A DNA stretch of 7,863 nt from an uncultured Kangiella sp. (GCA_946480585.1 CAMLKQ010000097.1:1-7863); one strand, 5' to 3'; positions 1 through 6,194 are shown, counted from the stretch's first letter. Notes: generated from the sequence alone by a model not told the origin. Numbers and translations: made by a program.

Positions 1-467
1 GGTGCTTTGCCGAGCACCCAGCCGGTGACCAGTTCGCGCGCACCGGGATGGCCGATGCCAATGCGCAGCCGATAAAAGTCGGCGCTGTTGCCGAGTGCCG
101 GCACAATGTCTTTCAGACCATTGTGGCCGCCGTGACCACCGCCGATTTTCAGTTTCAGCGTGCCGGGCGGTATATCCAGCTCGTCGTGCGCAACCAGAAT
201 CTCATTCGGCGCAATCCGGTAGAAATTCGCCAACGCACCAACGGCCTGGCCGCTGCGGTTCATGAAGGTGGTCGGAACGAGCAAACGCACGGTTTCGCCG
301 GCCACGGTCACGCTGCCGGTTTCGCCAAAATACTTGCTGTCCGGACTCAGCCGCACGCCAAACTTGTCGGCCAGACGGCGCACATACCATTCGCCGGCAT
401 TGTGCCGGGTCTGGGCATATTGGGCACCGGGATTGCCGAGCCCGACGATCAGTTTGAGGCCTGCCAT
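1..467 (-). CDS. pth: Peptidyl-tRNA hydrolase, 3' end cut by window edge
   Basis: Cytoplasmic hydrolase that cleaves the ester bond of peptidyl-tRNAs released prematurely from ribosomes, recycling the tRNA. The window holds the first 155 residues, begun by ATG at 467-465 (protein start [20 protein letters not shown]); the family is usually about 190-200 residues, so some 40 C-terminal residues lie beyond base 1. Visible motifs: the N-terminal GLGNPG, TRHNAG with the catalytic His at residue 22 (E. coli His20), PTTFMNRSG with Asn70, AHDELD with Asp95, and GGGHGGHNG with Asn116. All match the E. coli active-site residues with an offset of two. An AGGA lies very close upstream of the ATG, with another GGA about 7 nt upstream. 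It follows rplY on the same strand, as in many gammaproteobacteria, but a strong terminator separates them, so it probably relies on its own promoter or on readthrough. I could not identify a convincing promoter in 468-540. Confidence 0.97.
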   Translation of the reverse strand, partial: MAGLKLIVGLGNPGAQYAQTRHNAGEWYVRRLADKFGVRLSPDSKYFGETGSVTVAGETVRLLVPTTFMNRSGQAVGALANFYRIAPNEILVAHDELDIPPGTLKLKIGGGHGGHNGLKDIVPALGNSADFYRLRIGIGHPGARELVTGWVLGKA

Positions 468-540
468 GATCCTGTCCGTTGCGCCGCCGTTGTGGCTCAG
501 CGAGCCATCTCGCTTTGAGCCGTGTAACAGCAGTCGCGGC

Positions 541-575
541 GAAAAAACAAAAGGCCGTTCCTGTCGAACGGCCTT
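541..575 (-). terminator. Strong intrinsic terminator after rplY
   Basis: On the minus strand a perfect 10-bp stem (566-575 pairing with 551-560, AAGGCCGTTC/GAACGGCCTT) with a 5-nt loop at 561-565 is followed by TTGTTTTTT. This is a canonical rho-independent terminator, placed about 80 nt after the rplY stop and about 75 nt before the pth start. It should end most rplY transcripts and largely uncouple pth from them. Confidence 0.93.
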
Positions 576-583
576 CTGCTTGG

Positions 584-640
584 GTTGAACCCGCTGGCCG
601 TTCGCGGTGCGACGCGAGCGGCCATTATCGCTGGTTCAAC
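584..640 (-). other. Extended imperfect stem-loop in the rplY 3' untranslated region
   Basis: Three nested complementary blocks stack into one hairpin. The outer stem pairs 584-591 (gttgaacc) with 633-640 (ggttcaac). The middle stem pairs 595-600 (tggccg) with 619-624 (cggcca). The apical stem pairs 603-606 (cgcg) with 613-616 (cgcg) around a 6-nt loop. A symmetric 2x2 internal loop separates the apical and middle stems, and a 3/8-nt asymmetric loop separates the middle and outer stems. It starts 13 nt after the rplY stop and ends just before the terminator hairpin. Likely roles are mRNA 3'-end protection or a processed 3'-UTR RNA; this is inference from complementarity only. Confidence 0.55.
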
Positions 641-653
641 GCGGTTGTGGCGA

Positions 654-1271
654 TTAGGCCTTCGGTGCTTCCGCAGCCGGAGCGGCTTCTTCTTCACCAC
701 CCTTGCGGGCGTGGGCCGACACAACGCTCTTGTTGTCGCCGTGCTGCAGTGCATCCAGCGTGACACCAGCCGGCAGTTTCAGGTCGGACAGGTGAATGAT
801 CTGGTTGACGACCAAGTTGCCCAGATCCACTTCGATGAACTCCGGCAGATCTTTCGGCAAGCAGGTGATGGCCACTTCGGTCATGTCGTGGTGCACCAGC
901 GCACCGGCTTTGCCGGCCGGCGAGGTGGCTTCATTGACGAAGTGCAGCGCCACTTTGGTGTGCAGCTTGGCGTTGGCATCGACGCGCAGGAAGTCGAGGT
1001 GCTGAACCTTCGGCTTGTACGGGTGACGCTGAACGGCCTTCAAAATCGCTTTTTCGGCAACGCCGTCGATGTTGATGGTCAGGATGTGCGAGTAAAACGC
1101 TTCGTGTTCCAGCGCCAGAATCACCTTGTTGTGGTTCAGGGTGATCGACTGGGCCGGCTTGCCGGCGCCGTAAATGACGGCCGGGATCGAGTCAGCATGA
1201 CGCAGGCGGCGGCTCGCACCTTTCCCCTGATCATCACGCTTTTGCGCGTCGAGTTCGAATGTAATTGCCAT
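654..1271 (-). CDS. rplY: Large ribosomal subunit protein bL25, long CTC-type form
   Basis: Structural protein of the 50S subunit that binds 5S rRNA. The protein has 205 residues, far longer than the 94-residue E. coli L25, and corresponds to the two-domain CTC/TL5 form: an N-terminal 5S-binding domain (about residues 1-95, with RRLRHADSIPAVIYG at 21-35 and LDFLRVD at 92-98) and a C-terminal beta domain (about 100-190), ending in an acidic, Ala-rich tail (GGEEEAAPAAEAPKA). I chose the ATG at 1271-1269 (MAITFELDAQ) because a GGAG Shine-Dalgarno sequence sits 7 nt upstream and the family begins this way; an in-frame start 9 codons earlier would place the hairpin leader inside the gene. It lies downstream of prs and upstream of pth, the usual neighbourhood. 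The leader holds three hairpins, and an intrinsic terminator follows the gene. Confidence 0.96.
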   Translation of the reverse strand: MAITFELDAQKRDDQGKGASRRLRHADSIPAVIYGAGKPAQSITLNHNKVILALEHEAFYSHILTINIDGVAEKAILKAVQRHPYKPKVQHLDFLRVDANAKLHTKVALHFVNEATSPAGKAGALVHHDMTEVAITCLPKDLPEFIEVDLGNLVVNQIIHLSDLKLPAGVTLDALQHGDNKSVVSAHARKGGEEEAAPAAEAPKA

Positions 1272-1283
1272 TTTGATGCTCCA

Positions 1284-1374
1284 AAAATCCGGTGACACGG
1301 AATTGTGTTACCGGTTGGCGAGGTATCCGCGACCAGATACTCCGCACTTTCGTGGATCGGTTTTGCTGATCCAC
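1284..1374 (-). promoter_or_regulatory. Hairpin-rich leader of rplY with terminator-like last hairpin
   Basis: Three consecutive stem-loops fill the roughly 90 nt before the rplY ribosome binding site on the minus strand. H1: GTGGATC at 1374-1368 pairs with GATCCAC at 1358-1352. H2: GAGTATC at 1342-1336 pairs with GATACCTC at 1327-1320, with one bulge. H3: CCGGT-ACAC at 1314-1305 pairs with GTGT-ACCGG at 1298-1289, with one A/C mismatch. H3 is followed at once by a run of five T (1288-1284 region) and then the GGAG of the rplY Shine-Dalgarno site. H3 plus the T run resembles an attenuator; folding could also hide the ribosome binding site. Autogenous leaders are well known for ribosomal protein genes, but I cannot match this to a specific described family. 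Confidence 0.5.
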
Positions 1375-1407
1375 AAAAACAGCACAGGCGTGAACCTGTC
1401 ACGCCTG
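1375..1407 (-). terminator. Probable intrinsic terminator after prs
   Basis: A perfect 9-bp stem (1399-1407 with 1385-1393, CAGGCGTGA/TCACGCCTG) with a 5-nt loop begins 9 nt after the prs stop. The T tract (five T at 1379-1375) starts about 5 nt after the stem base (intervening TGCTG), so termination may be only partial, leaving some prs-rplY readthrough. Confidence 0.65.
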
Positions 1408-1416
1408 CAAAACTCG

Positions 1417-2361
1417 TTAAACAAACATCTCCGACAGCGACTCTTCCTCGCTGACCCGGCGAATCGCTTCCGCAAGCAGCGGTGCCAGTGAAATCGCTTC
1501 AATCTGCTCGCAGGTTTTGGCTTCGGCACGCAGCGGGATGGTGTCGGTGACGACCAGCTTGTCGAGGCCCGATTTGCGGACGTTCTCGACCGCGCGACCC
1601 GACAGCACGGCGTGCGTGCAGTACGCGTGGACCGAAGCGGCGCCGGCGGCTTTCAGCGCGTTGGCTGCCAGGCTCAGCGTGCCGGCGGTGTCAACGATGT
1701 CGTCAATGATGACGCAGTTGCGGCCTTCGACTTCACCGATGATGTGCATCACTTCGGCCACGTTCGGCTGCGGCCGGCGCTTGTCGATGATGGCGAGGTC
1801 AACATCACCGAGGCGCTTGGCGACCGCACGGGCACGGACCACGCCGCCGACGTCCGGCGACACCACCATCAAATTGTTGAAATGCTGCTTGGCGATATGG
1901 TCGATCATCACCGGCGTCGCGTAGACGTTATCGACCGGGATGTCGAAGAAGCCCTGAACCTGGTCAGCGTGCAGGTCGACCGTCAACAGACGGTTGACGC
2001 CGACGATCGACATCATGTCGGCAACGACCTTGGCCGAGATCGGCACCCGGGCCGAGCGCACGCGGCGATCCTGACGGGCGTAACCGAAGTACGGCACCAC
2101 AGCGGTGATGCGACCGGCGCTGGCGCGGCGCAGCGCGTCCGCCATGATCACCAGTTCCATCAGGTTGTCGTTGGTCGGGTTGCAGGTCGACTGGACGATG
2201 AACACATCCTTGCCGCGGACGTGCTCGCGAATTTCAATGTTGATTTCGCCGTCGGAGAATTTGCCGACCGTGGCCTGTGACACTTGCGTGTTCAGACGAG
2301 CAGCGATGGCGTGGGCGAGTTCAGGGCAGGCATTGCCGCTGAAGAGCATCATGTCCGACAT
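1417..2361 (-). CDS. prs: Ribose-phosphate pyrophosphokinase (PRPP synthetase)
   Basis: Cytoplasmic enzyme converting ribose 5-phosphate and ATP to PRPP and AMP, feeding purine, pyrimidine, NAD, histidine and tryptophan synthesis. The protein has 314 residues, like E. coli Prs (315). Visible: FSDGEI substrate-binding region (35-40), RQDRR ATP-binding segment (96-100), the PRPP synthetase signature [14 protein letters not shown] (126-139) with His131, the flexible catalytic loop KRRPQPN (194-200), and the PRPP loop DDIVDTAGT (220-228). The reading frame is open for 49 more codons upstream, but these run through the leader and the tRNA-like sequence; ATG at 2361 gives [11 protein letters not shown], closely matching the E. 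coli N-terminus MPDMKLFAGNA, with GGGG about 6 nt upstream. It follows ispE and tRNA-Gln and precedes rplY. Ala226 replaces the E. coli Gly in the PRPP loop, a conservative change that I do not regard as inactivating. Confidence 0.98.
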   Translation of the reverse strand: MSDMMLFSGNACPELAHAIAARLNTQVSQATVGKFSDGEINIEIREHVRGKDVFIVQSTCNPTNDNLMELVIMADALRRASAGRITAVVPYFGYARQDRRVRSARVPISAKVVADMMSIVGVNRLLTVDLHADQVQGFFDIPVDNVYATPVMIDHIAKQHFNNLMVVSPDVGGVVRARAVAKRLGDVDLAIIDKRRPQPNVAEVMHIIGEVEGRNCVIIDDIVDTAGTLSLAANALKAAGAASVHAYCTHAVLSGRAVENVRKSGLDKLVVTDTIPLRAEAKTCEQIEAISLAPLLAEAIRRVSEEESLSEMFV

Positions 2362-2383
2362 AAGGAACCCCGACAGAGCTGTT

Positions 2384-2398
2384 GGCGCGGCACGCGCC
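2384..2398 (-). promoter_or_regulatory. Compact GC hairpin in the prs leader
   Basis: GGCGCG (2398-2393 on the minus strand) pairs perfectly with CGCGCC (2389-2384) around a 3-nt loop, about 12 nt upstream of the GGGG that precedes the prs start. A second, weaker 6-bp hairpin (AGCTGA/TCAGCT) lies at 2444-2424. Both are in the untranslated interval between the tRNA-like copy and prs. A role in prs translation or in 5'-end stability is only inferred; I see no clear promoter of the sigma-70 type here, although TTGAGC and TAAGGT with an 18-nt gap at about 2447-2418 is a weak candidate. Confidence 0.35.
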
Positions 2399-2452
2399 CG
2401 AAGGAGAAGTTCTGCGTACCTTAAGCTGACATCAAGCATCAGCTCAAAGCAA

Positions 2453-2488
2453 AAATAAGTGGCAGGGGTAGAAGGATTCGAACCTCCG
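2453..2488 (-). repeat. 36-bp direct repeat, copy in the tRNA-Gln relic
   Basis: Identical over 36 bases to 2567-2602. It covers the T arm, the 3' acceptor strand, CCA and seven flanking bases (CTTATTT) of the tRNA-Gln gene. Bases on both sides differ (2489 versus 2603; 2452 versus 2566), which fixes the repeat limits. Confidence 0.95.
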
Positions 2489-2550
2489 CCAATCGTGTGG
2501 GGGATCAAAACCCGCTGTGCTGCCTTGACCTGATTGGTGCTGAAACGATG
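2460..2550 (-). pseudogene. Degenerate tandem copy of tRNA-Gln
   Basis: The 3' half matches the intact tRNA-Gln next door exactly (T arm, TACCCCT, G, CCA), and a second identical block of 17 bases (CAGCGGGTTTTGATCCC, 2518-2502) carries the anticodon loop TTTTGAT. The D-arm region is recognisable but altered: CCAATCAGGTCAAGGCAGC at about 2537-2519 against CCAAGCGGTAAGGCAGC in the intact gene. There are extra bases in the D arm, before the anticodon stem and in the variable region. No AGGGGTA partner for the 3' acceptor strand exists, and the anticodon stem has a C/C mismatch (GCGGG/CCCCC). It cannot form a normal cloverleaf, so I call it a tRNA relic. The 5' limit is approximate. It sits in the prs leader, and some of its changes create new pairing. 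Confidence 0.8.
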
Positions 2551-2566
2551 TCACCACTCACGTCAG

Positions 2567-2602
2567 AAATAAGTGGCAGGGGTAGAAGGATTCGAACCTC
2601 CG
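2567..2602 (-). repeat. 36-bp direct repeat, copy in the intact tRNA-Gln
   Basis: The partner of 2453-2488, identical over 36 bases and 114 bp away start to start. The repeat spans the 3' part of tRNA-Gln plus seven downstream flanking bases, so the duplication that made the relic included flanking DNA and not just the tRNA. Confidence 0.95.
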
Positions 2603-2648
2603 AATGGCGGGATCAAAACCCGCTGCCTTACCGCTTGGCGATACCCCT
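2574..2648 (-). tRNA. tRNA-Gln, anticodon TTG
   Basis: A 75-nt cloverleaf with encoded CCA. The acceptor stem AGGGGTA pairs with TACCCCT, including the weak A1-T72 first pair typical of tRNA-Gln; the discriminator is G73. The anticodon stem GCGGG/CCCGC encloses the loop TTTTGAT, giving anticodon TTG for CAA (and CAG by wobble). The T arm is GGAGG-TTCGAAT-CCTTC with one G-T wobble, and the sequence closely resembles E. coli glutamine tRNA. It begins 11 nt after the ispE stop, so it is probably transcribed with ispE and released by tRNA processing, which would also give the prs mRNA a processed 5' end if transcription continues. Confidence 0.96.
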
Positions 2649-2659
2649 ACCGAAACTGT

Positions 2660-3511
2660 TTACGCGCAATCAAACAGCGCCGAACGCTGAATGCTGCGGG
2701 CGACGAAACCGGGCGCCAGATCGGCGCAAGCGTCAAGCAGGTGCTGCGCGTGGGTTTCATCGCGGGCCAACGCGAACACCGAACTTCCGGTGCCAGTCAT
2801 GCGCGTTGGCGCCAAATTCTGCAGTCGCTCGATGAGCGTGTTCACCGCCGGATACAGCGTGCGAACCAAGGGTTCGCAGTCATTGCGGGTTTGTTCAAAC
2901 CAGCCCCGGTCGGCGAGGGCGCGTATTGTGCAGGGGCGAGTGTCACGTGTCAACGCTGGGTGCCGGAAAATCTCGGCAGTTGGCACTGCCACCGAGGGCG
3001 TGAAAACGGCGAAGCATTGCGCCGGCATTTGCACGGCCGTCAGGGCCTCACCAATGCCGGTCGCGTAGGCGGTTTCGGCCCGGACAAACACAGGGACGTC
3101 GGCGCCGAGGCGCAGGCCGATGGCGGCGAGGGTATCGACACTCAAGCCGAGCTGCCAGAGTCGGTTCAGCGCGCGCAGGGTGGTGGCCGCATTCGAGGAG
3201 CCGCCACCGAGGCCGCCGCCCATCGGAATGCGTTTTTCCAACCGGATGTCGGCACCGAGCGGGCAGCCCGTTTCGGCCTGCAATGCACGGGCGGCGCGCA
3301 CCACCAGGTTGCTCTCGAATGGCACGCCGGCAAGTTCGGGCTGGAGGGTGAGAGCACCGTCGTCACGGCGCTGGAACTGCATGGTGTCGCCGTAATCGAG
3401 GAGCTGGAAGACGGTTTCGAGCAGGTGATAGCCATCGTCCCGACGGCCGGTGATGTGCAGGAACAGGTTCAGTTTGGCCGGGGACGGCAGCGTGAGCGTG
3501 GTGACGGACAT
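2660..3511 (-). CDS. ispE: 4-diphosphocytidyl-2-C-methyl-D-erythritol kinase
   Basis: Cytoplasmic GHMP-family kinase of the MEP (non-mevalonate) isoprenoid pathway; it phosphorylates the 2-hydroxyl of CDP-ME with ATP. The protein has 283 residues, the same as E. coli IspE. Motifs in order: PAKLNLFL (11-18) with the conserved Lys13 (E. coli Lys10), GYH (28-30), the glycine-rich ATP loop PMGGGLGGGSSNAA (97-110), LGADVPVF (135-142) with the catalytic Asp138, and the C-terminal GHMP motif MTGTGSSVFA (239-248). I chose ATG at 3511 (MSVTTLTLPSPAKLNL) over an in-frame TTG 11 codons upstream, because the TTG start would overlap the lolB end and extend beyond the family N-terminus. Its Shine-Dalgarno sequence is weak and it starts 20 nt after the lolB stop, so translation may depend partly on ribosomes leaving lolB. 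tRNA-Gln follows 11 nt downstream. Confidence 0.97.
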   Translation of the reverse strand: MSVTTLTLPSPAKLNLFLHITGRRDDGYHLLETVFQLLDYGDTMQFQRRDDGALTLQPELAGVPFESNLVVRAARALQAETGCPLGADIRLEKRIPMGGGLGGGSSNAATTLRALNRLWQLGLSVDTLAAIGLRLGADVPVFVRAETAYATGIGEALTAVQMPAQCFAVFTPSVAVPTAEIFRHPALTRDTRPCTIRALADRGWFEQTRNDCEPLVRTLYPAVNTLIERLQNLAPTRMTGTGSSVFALARDETHAQHLLDACADLAPGFVARSIQRSALFDCA

Positions 3512-3531
3512 GATGGTTTCAGGGTTGGGGC

Positions 3532-4116
3532 TTACAACTGCCAATCGTACAGGGCGAGTTTGAGGCTCAGCTTGTCATGGCGGGCTTCCAGACGTTTCGG
3601 CAGCCACAGGCCGTTGACCTCCTGCCAGGCTAGGTAGTCGACCTGCCAGCCGTCGGCGATCAGCTGCTTGACCCGGCCTTGTTCATCGCGCGAGCGCACC
3701 ACGGTGTCCGGCCCGGCCAATCCACGGACCCACCAACGCAGCCGATCAACCGGCAATTGCCAGCCGAAATGGTCGCGCAGCAGCGATTCGACATCACTGC
3801 TGGCCAGCGGCGGCTGGTCCGGCAATTCCAGCAGGGCGTGGGCTGGGCTGCCGGTCAGCCGGGCCCGGGTCTCGCCGAGCGGGCCGGTCAGCTCGAACCG
3901 GAATTCGGTGGGGGACTGGTGCCAATCGAGGCCGGCCGAAAAGCCTTCGTCGCCGCGTTTCAACGCGATGCGGCCATCGAGCTGCCACTGCGCCAGTGCG
4001 CTGATGGTGGCCTCTTGTTCGGACAGGGTTCGCGGCGGCTGACGGGGTCCGGCACAGCCGGTGAGCGCGACAGTCGCCGTCAGCATCAGCCAGAAAAGTG
4101 AGCGCATACTTGTCAT
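3532..4116 (-). CDS. lolB: Outer-membrane lipoprotein receptor LolB
   Basis: Outer-membrane-anchored lipoprotein that accepts lipoproteins from the periplasmic carrier LolA and inserts them into the outer membrane. The 194-residue precursor has a short hydrophobic signal (LFWLMLTATVAL) and a lipobox LTGC, so Cys21 should be lipidated. Family landmarks are present: ELTGPLG (75-81), whose Leu80 aligns with the protruding Leu68 (mature numbering) of E. coli LolB needed for membrane insertion, and RWWVRGL, matching RQWILGL of E. coli. The start ATG at 4116 overlaps the stop of the upstream TPR gene by ATGA, suggesting reinitiation; an alternative in-frame ATG three codons later (MRSLF) has no better ribosome binding site. 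ispE follows 20 nt downstream. The identification rests on these motifs and on the gene order, since LolB diverges strongly between species. Confidence 0.93.
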   Translation of the reverse strand: MTSMRSLFWLMLTATVALTGCAGPRQPPRTLSEQEATISALAQWQLDGRIALKRGDEGFSAGLDWHQSPTEFRFELTGPLGETRARLTGSPAHALLELPDQPPLASSDVESLLRDHFGWQLPVDRLRWWVRGLAGPDTVVRSRDEQGRVKQLIADGWQVDYLAWQEVNGLWLPKRLEARHDKLSLKLALYDWQL

Positions 4117-6155
4117 TTCAGCCGCTCAATTACAGCTTTTAGCGCTTTGCTTTTCGGGCTTTGCTCGAGCGCATCGCGCCAAATCTGGCGGGCCTTTTTC
4201 TTCTCGCCCAGTTTGTACAGCACCTCGCCGTAGTGGGCGGCAATCTCGGCTTCCGGCTCCAGCGCGTAAGCGCGGCCGAGCCAGTCACGAGCCTTGTCCA
4301 ATTCGCCGCGGCGATAGAGCACCCAGCCCATGCTGTCCATCACGGCGGCGCTGGTCGGTCTTACCCGCAACGCCCGCTGGATCAGGTCATAGGCCTCATC
4401 GAGCTGGCGGTTCAGATCGGCCAGGGTGTAGCCGAGCGCATTCTGGGCATCGGCGTGGTTGGGCGAGAGCGCCAGAATCCGGCGCAGATCGGCCTCGCTG
4501 CGGTCGCTCTGACCGAGCGGCTCGGCAAGCAGGGCCCGGGTATAGAGCAGCTCCAGATCATCGGGCTGCTGATGCAGGGCGTCATCGACCACGGCGAAGG
4601 CTTCGGCCTGCAAGCCCTGATCCTGAAGCAGGTCCGCCGCAGCAAGTACCCACTTCTTGCGCTCTTCCGGATTGGCAGGGAAGCGCTCGACCAGCGCGGC
4701 GCGCTGGGCGGCCGGGTCGCCAAGACCGAAGCTGGCGACCAGCAGGGCTGGCTCGGGCTGTTGCCGCAGGGCTTCCGGTTCGGCGGCGAACAAAGCCCGG
4801 GCCTCGTCGAGTCGGTTGGCTTTTTGCAGCACGGTCAGCTGTTCAAGCAGGAGCCGGCTTTGTTGCCGGGTCAGGGTATCGGCATCGCCCGCTTCCATGG
4901 TCGCCAAGGCGTCGCGAGCCGCGGCGAGGTGTTGCAAGGCTTCGTCATAGCGACCACGGCGGCTCAACAGCTCGGCGCGCGCGCGCTGGCCGGGCAGGTA
5001 TTGGTTGTCGGTCGGCCGGATGCGGTCATAACAGGCCAGCGCTGCCGCTTCCTGCTTCAAGCGCTCGGCGGCTTGTGCGCACAGCCAGCCGGCCGGGCCG
5101 GTTTGCTCGCCTGATTCGACCTTGGCTTGCAATCGAGGCAGTGCCTCGGCCATGCGGCCGGCCATGAACAGGCTGACCGAATACAGGTAATTGGCTTCGG
5201 TGTCGGCGGCATCCTTGGCCGGCTTTTCCAGCGCCGCGACTGCTTCCGGAAAGCGGCCCTGGCTGTACAGGGTGCGGCCGTAGGCCAGCGCCAGATCGCG
5301 GTTGCCGGGGTGCTGGCGCAGGCTGTCTTCGAGCAACAGCAGGGCGGCGTCGGCGTCGCGGTTGCTCAGCAATTCGGCTTTCACCAAGACCGCGCGCAGG
5401 TAGTCGGGGGCGTCGTCGATGGCCCGATCCAGCAGCGCCAGTGCATACGGCACATCGCCAAAATGCTGGGCTTGCACCGCTGCCGCGAGCAGCAGCCATT
5501 CCGGATTCGGGTGGCGATGGCTCAGTTCGGTCAGCAACGGCAGGCTGCCGGGGCCGGCCGCGCGGGTGAATTTGCCGAGCAGGCTGAGCTGGGCGTCTTC
5601 TTGGCTGCCGACCATGCCGAGCGCTTGTTCCAGGGTCAGCAAGGCCGCGTCGAGTTGTTCGTTCTGGAATTGCGCCAGCGCCAGTGCCATCCGGGCTTCC
5701 GGATTGGTCGGCTCCAATTCGGCCAGCAGGCTGGCGGCCCGCAGGGTGGCGATTGTGTCGCGCTGTTTCAGCGCCAGCCCAAACGCCTGACGGGCGAGGC
5801 TGACGTCGCGGCTGGCTTCGGCAGCGGCCAGCACATTGCTCAAGGCGATTTGTTGTTCGCCGCGCTGCTGCGCCAACTGGCCGAGCAGCACTTGGTAATA
5901 GGTCTGCGACTGCTCAAAGGCGTTACCGCCGTTGGACTTGTCGGACGTGGCTTGCGCCGTGTTTTGCGTCGCATCGCTTTGCTCATTGACGGTTGCCGGT
6001 ACCGCACTTTCAGCGGGGCGCGTGGCAGTGTGCTGACAACCGGCCAGCAACAGCAACATGCCAGCGGCGACGGCGGCAAGTGGACGGTGGTGGGGCAAAG
6101 TCGATTTCGGAGCCACAGCCCGGCCCGACGGGCCGGTGAAACGCAATACGGGCAT
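4113..6155 (-). CDS. TPR-repeat lipoprotein of unknown function, upstream of lolB
   Basis: The 680-residue precursor has an N-terminal signal (hydrophobic AAVAAGMLLLLAGC, lipobox LAGC, predicted lipidated Cys40; position +2 is Gln, not Asp, so outer-membrane sorting is expected). A low-complexity Thr/Ala/Gln/Ser linker (41-78) follows, then an almost continuous alpha-helical repeat array. Clear TPR-like units occur near 151-183, 218-250, 252-284, 286-318, 319-350, 388-418, 530-566, 567-600, 602-634 and 636-668; the last three are the most canonical (for example NALGYTLADLNRQLDEAYDLI, cited here as residues 572-592, and DSMGWVLYRRGELDKARDWL, 607-626). The start ATG at 6155 has AGGA 8 nt upstream. 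A gene of this kind sits between hemA and lolB in Pseudomonas (PA4667) and relatives. TPR arrays bind proteins; the partner is unknown. The four-base overlap with lolB suggests coordinated expression and perhaps a role in the envelope. No catalytic motif is visible. Confidence 0.9.
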   Translation of the reverse strand: MPVLRFTGPSGRAVAPKSTLPHHRPLAAVAAGMLLLLAGCQHTATRPAESAVPATVNEQSDATQNTAQATSDKSNGGNAFEQSQTYYQVLLGQLAQQRGEQQIALSNVLAAAEASRDVSLARQAFGLALKQRDTIATLRAASLLAELEPTNPEARMALALAQFQNEQLDAALLTLEQALGMVGSQEDAQLSLLGKFTRAAGPGSLPLLTELSHRHPNPEWLLLAAAVQAQHFGDVPYALALLDRAIDDAPDYLRAVLVKAELLSNRDADAALLLLEDSLRQHPGNRDLALAYGRTLYSQGRFPEAVAALEKPAKDAADTEANYLYSVSLFMAGRMAEALPRLQAKVESGEQTGPAGWLCAQAAERLKQEAAALACYDRIRPTDNQYLPGQRARAELLSRRGRYDEALQHLAAARDALATMEAGDADTLTRQQSRLLLEQLTVLQKANRLDEARALFAAEPEALRQQPEPALLVASFGLGDPAAQRAALVERFPANPEERKKWVLAAADLLQDQGLQAEAFAVVDDALHQQPDDLELLYTRALLAEPLGQSDRSEADLRRILALSPNHADAQNALGYTLADLNRQLDEAYDLIQRALRVRPTSAAVMDSMGWVLYRRGELDKARDWLGRAYALEPEAEIAAHYGEVLYKLGEKKKARQIWRDALEQSPKSKALKAVIERLK

Positions 6156-6194
6156 GTTCTACATCCTGAGCCGGGCATCAGCGCCGGGGTTGTC

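Noticed and set aside
1272..1298. A 9-codon upstream extension of rplY
   Set aside because: It lies in the terminator-like hairpin and T run and lacks a ribosome binding site, whereas the ATG at 1271 has GGAG at good spacing.
2362..2508. A 49-codon upstream extension of prs
   Set aside because: It would translate through the tRNA relic and leader; the start at 2361 matches the conserved Prs N-terminus.
2460..2560. A second functional tRNA
   Set aside because: No 5' strand matching the acceptor TACCCCT, an anticodon-stem mismatch and an overlong variable region rule out a normal cloverleaf.
2453..2602. The 36-bp repeat over the tRNA 3' end as attL/attR of an integrated element
   Set aside because: tRNA 3' ends are classic integration sites, but only 78 bp separates the copies, there is no integrase or cargo, and the rest of the intervening DNA also resembles tRNA-Gln. 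Tandem duplication is simpler. A scar of a lost element remains remotely possible.
4061..5167. A 368-codon plus-strand open frame rich in Arg, Pro and Ala
   Set aside because: A compositional shadow of the TPR gene on the other strand; no motif and no ribosome binding site were seen.
6120..6136. Near-perfect GC palindrome ccggcccg/cgggccgg
   Set aside because: It lies in codons 6-12 of the TPR gene and is probably due to Gly/Pro/Arg codons. It could fold near the mRNA start, but there is no further sign of function.
6159..6164. ATGTAG start-stop just before the TPR gene ATG on the minus strand
   Set aside because: A minimal start-stop can influence initiation, but six bases are easily found by chance and the ribosome binding site fits the annotated ATG.
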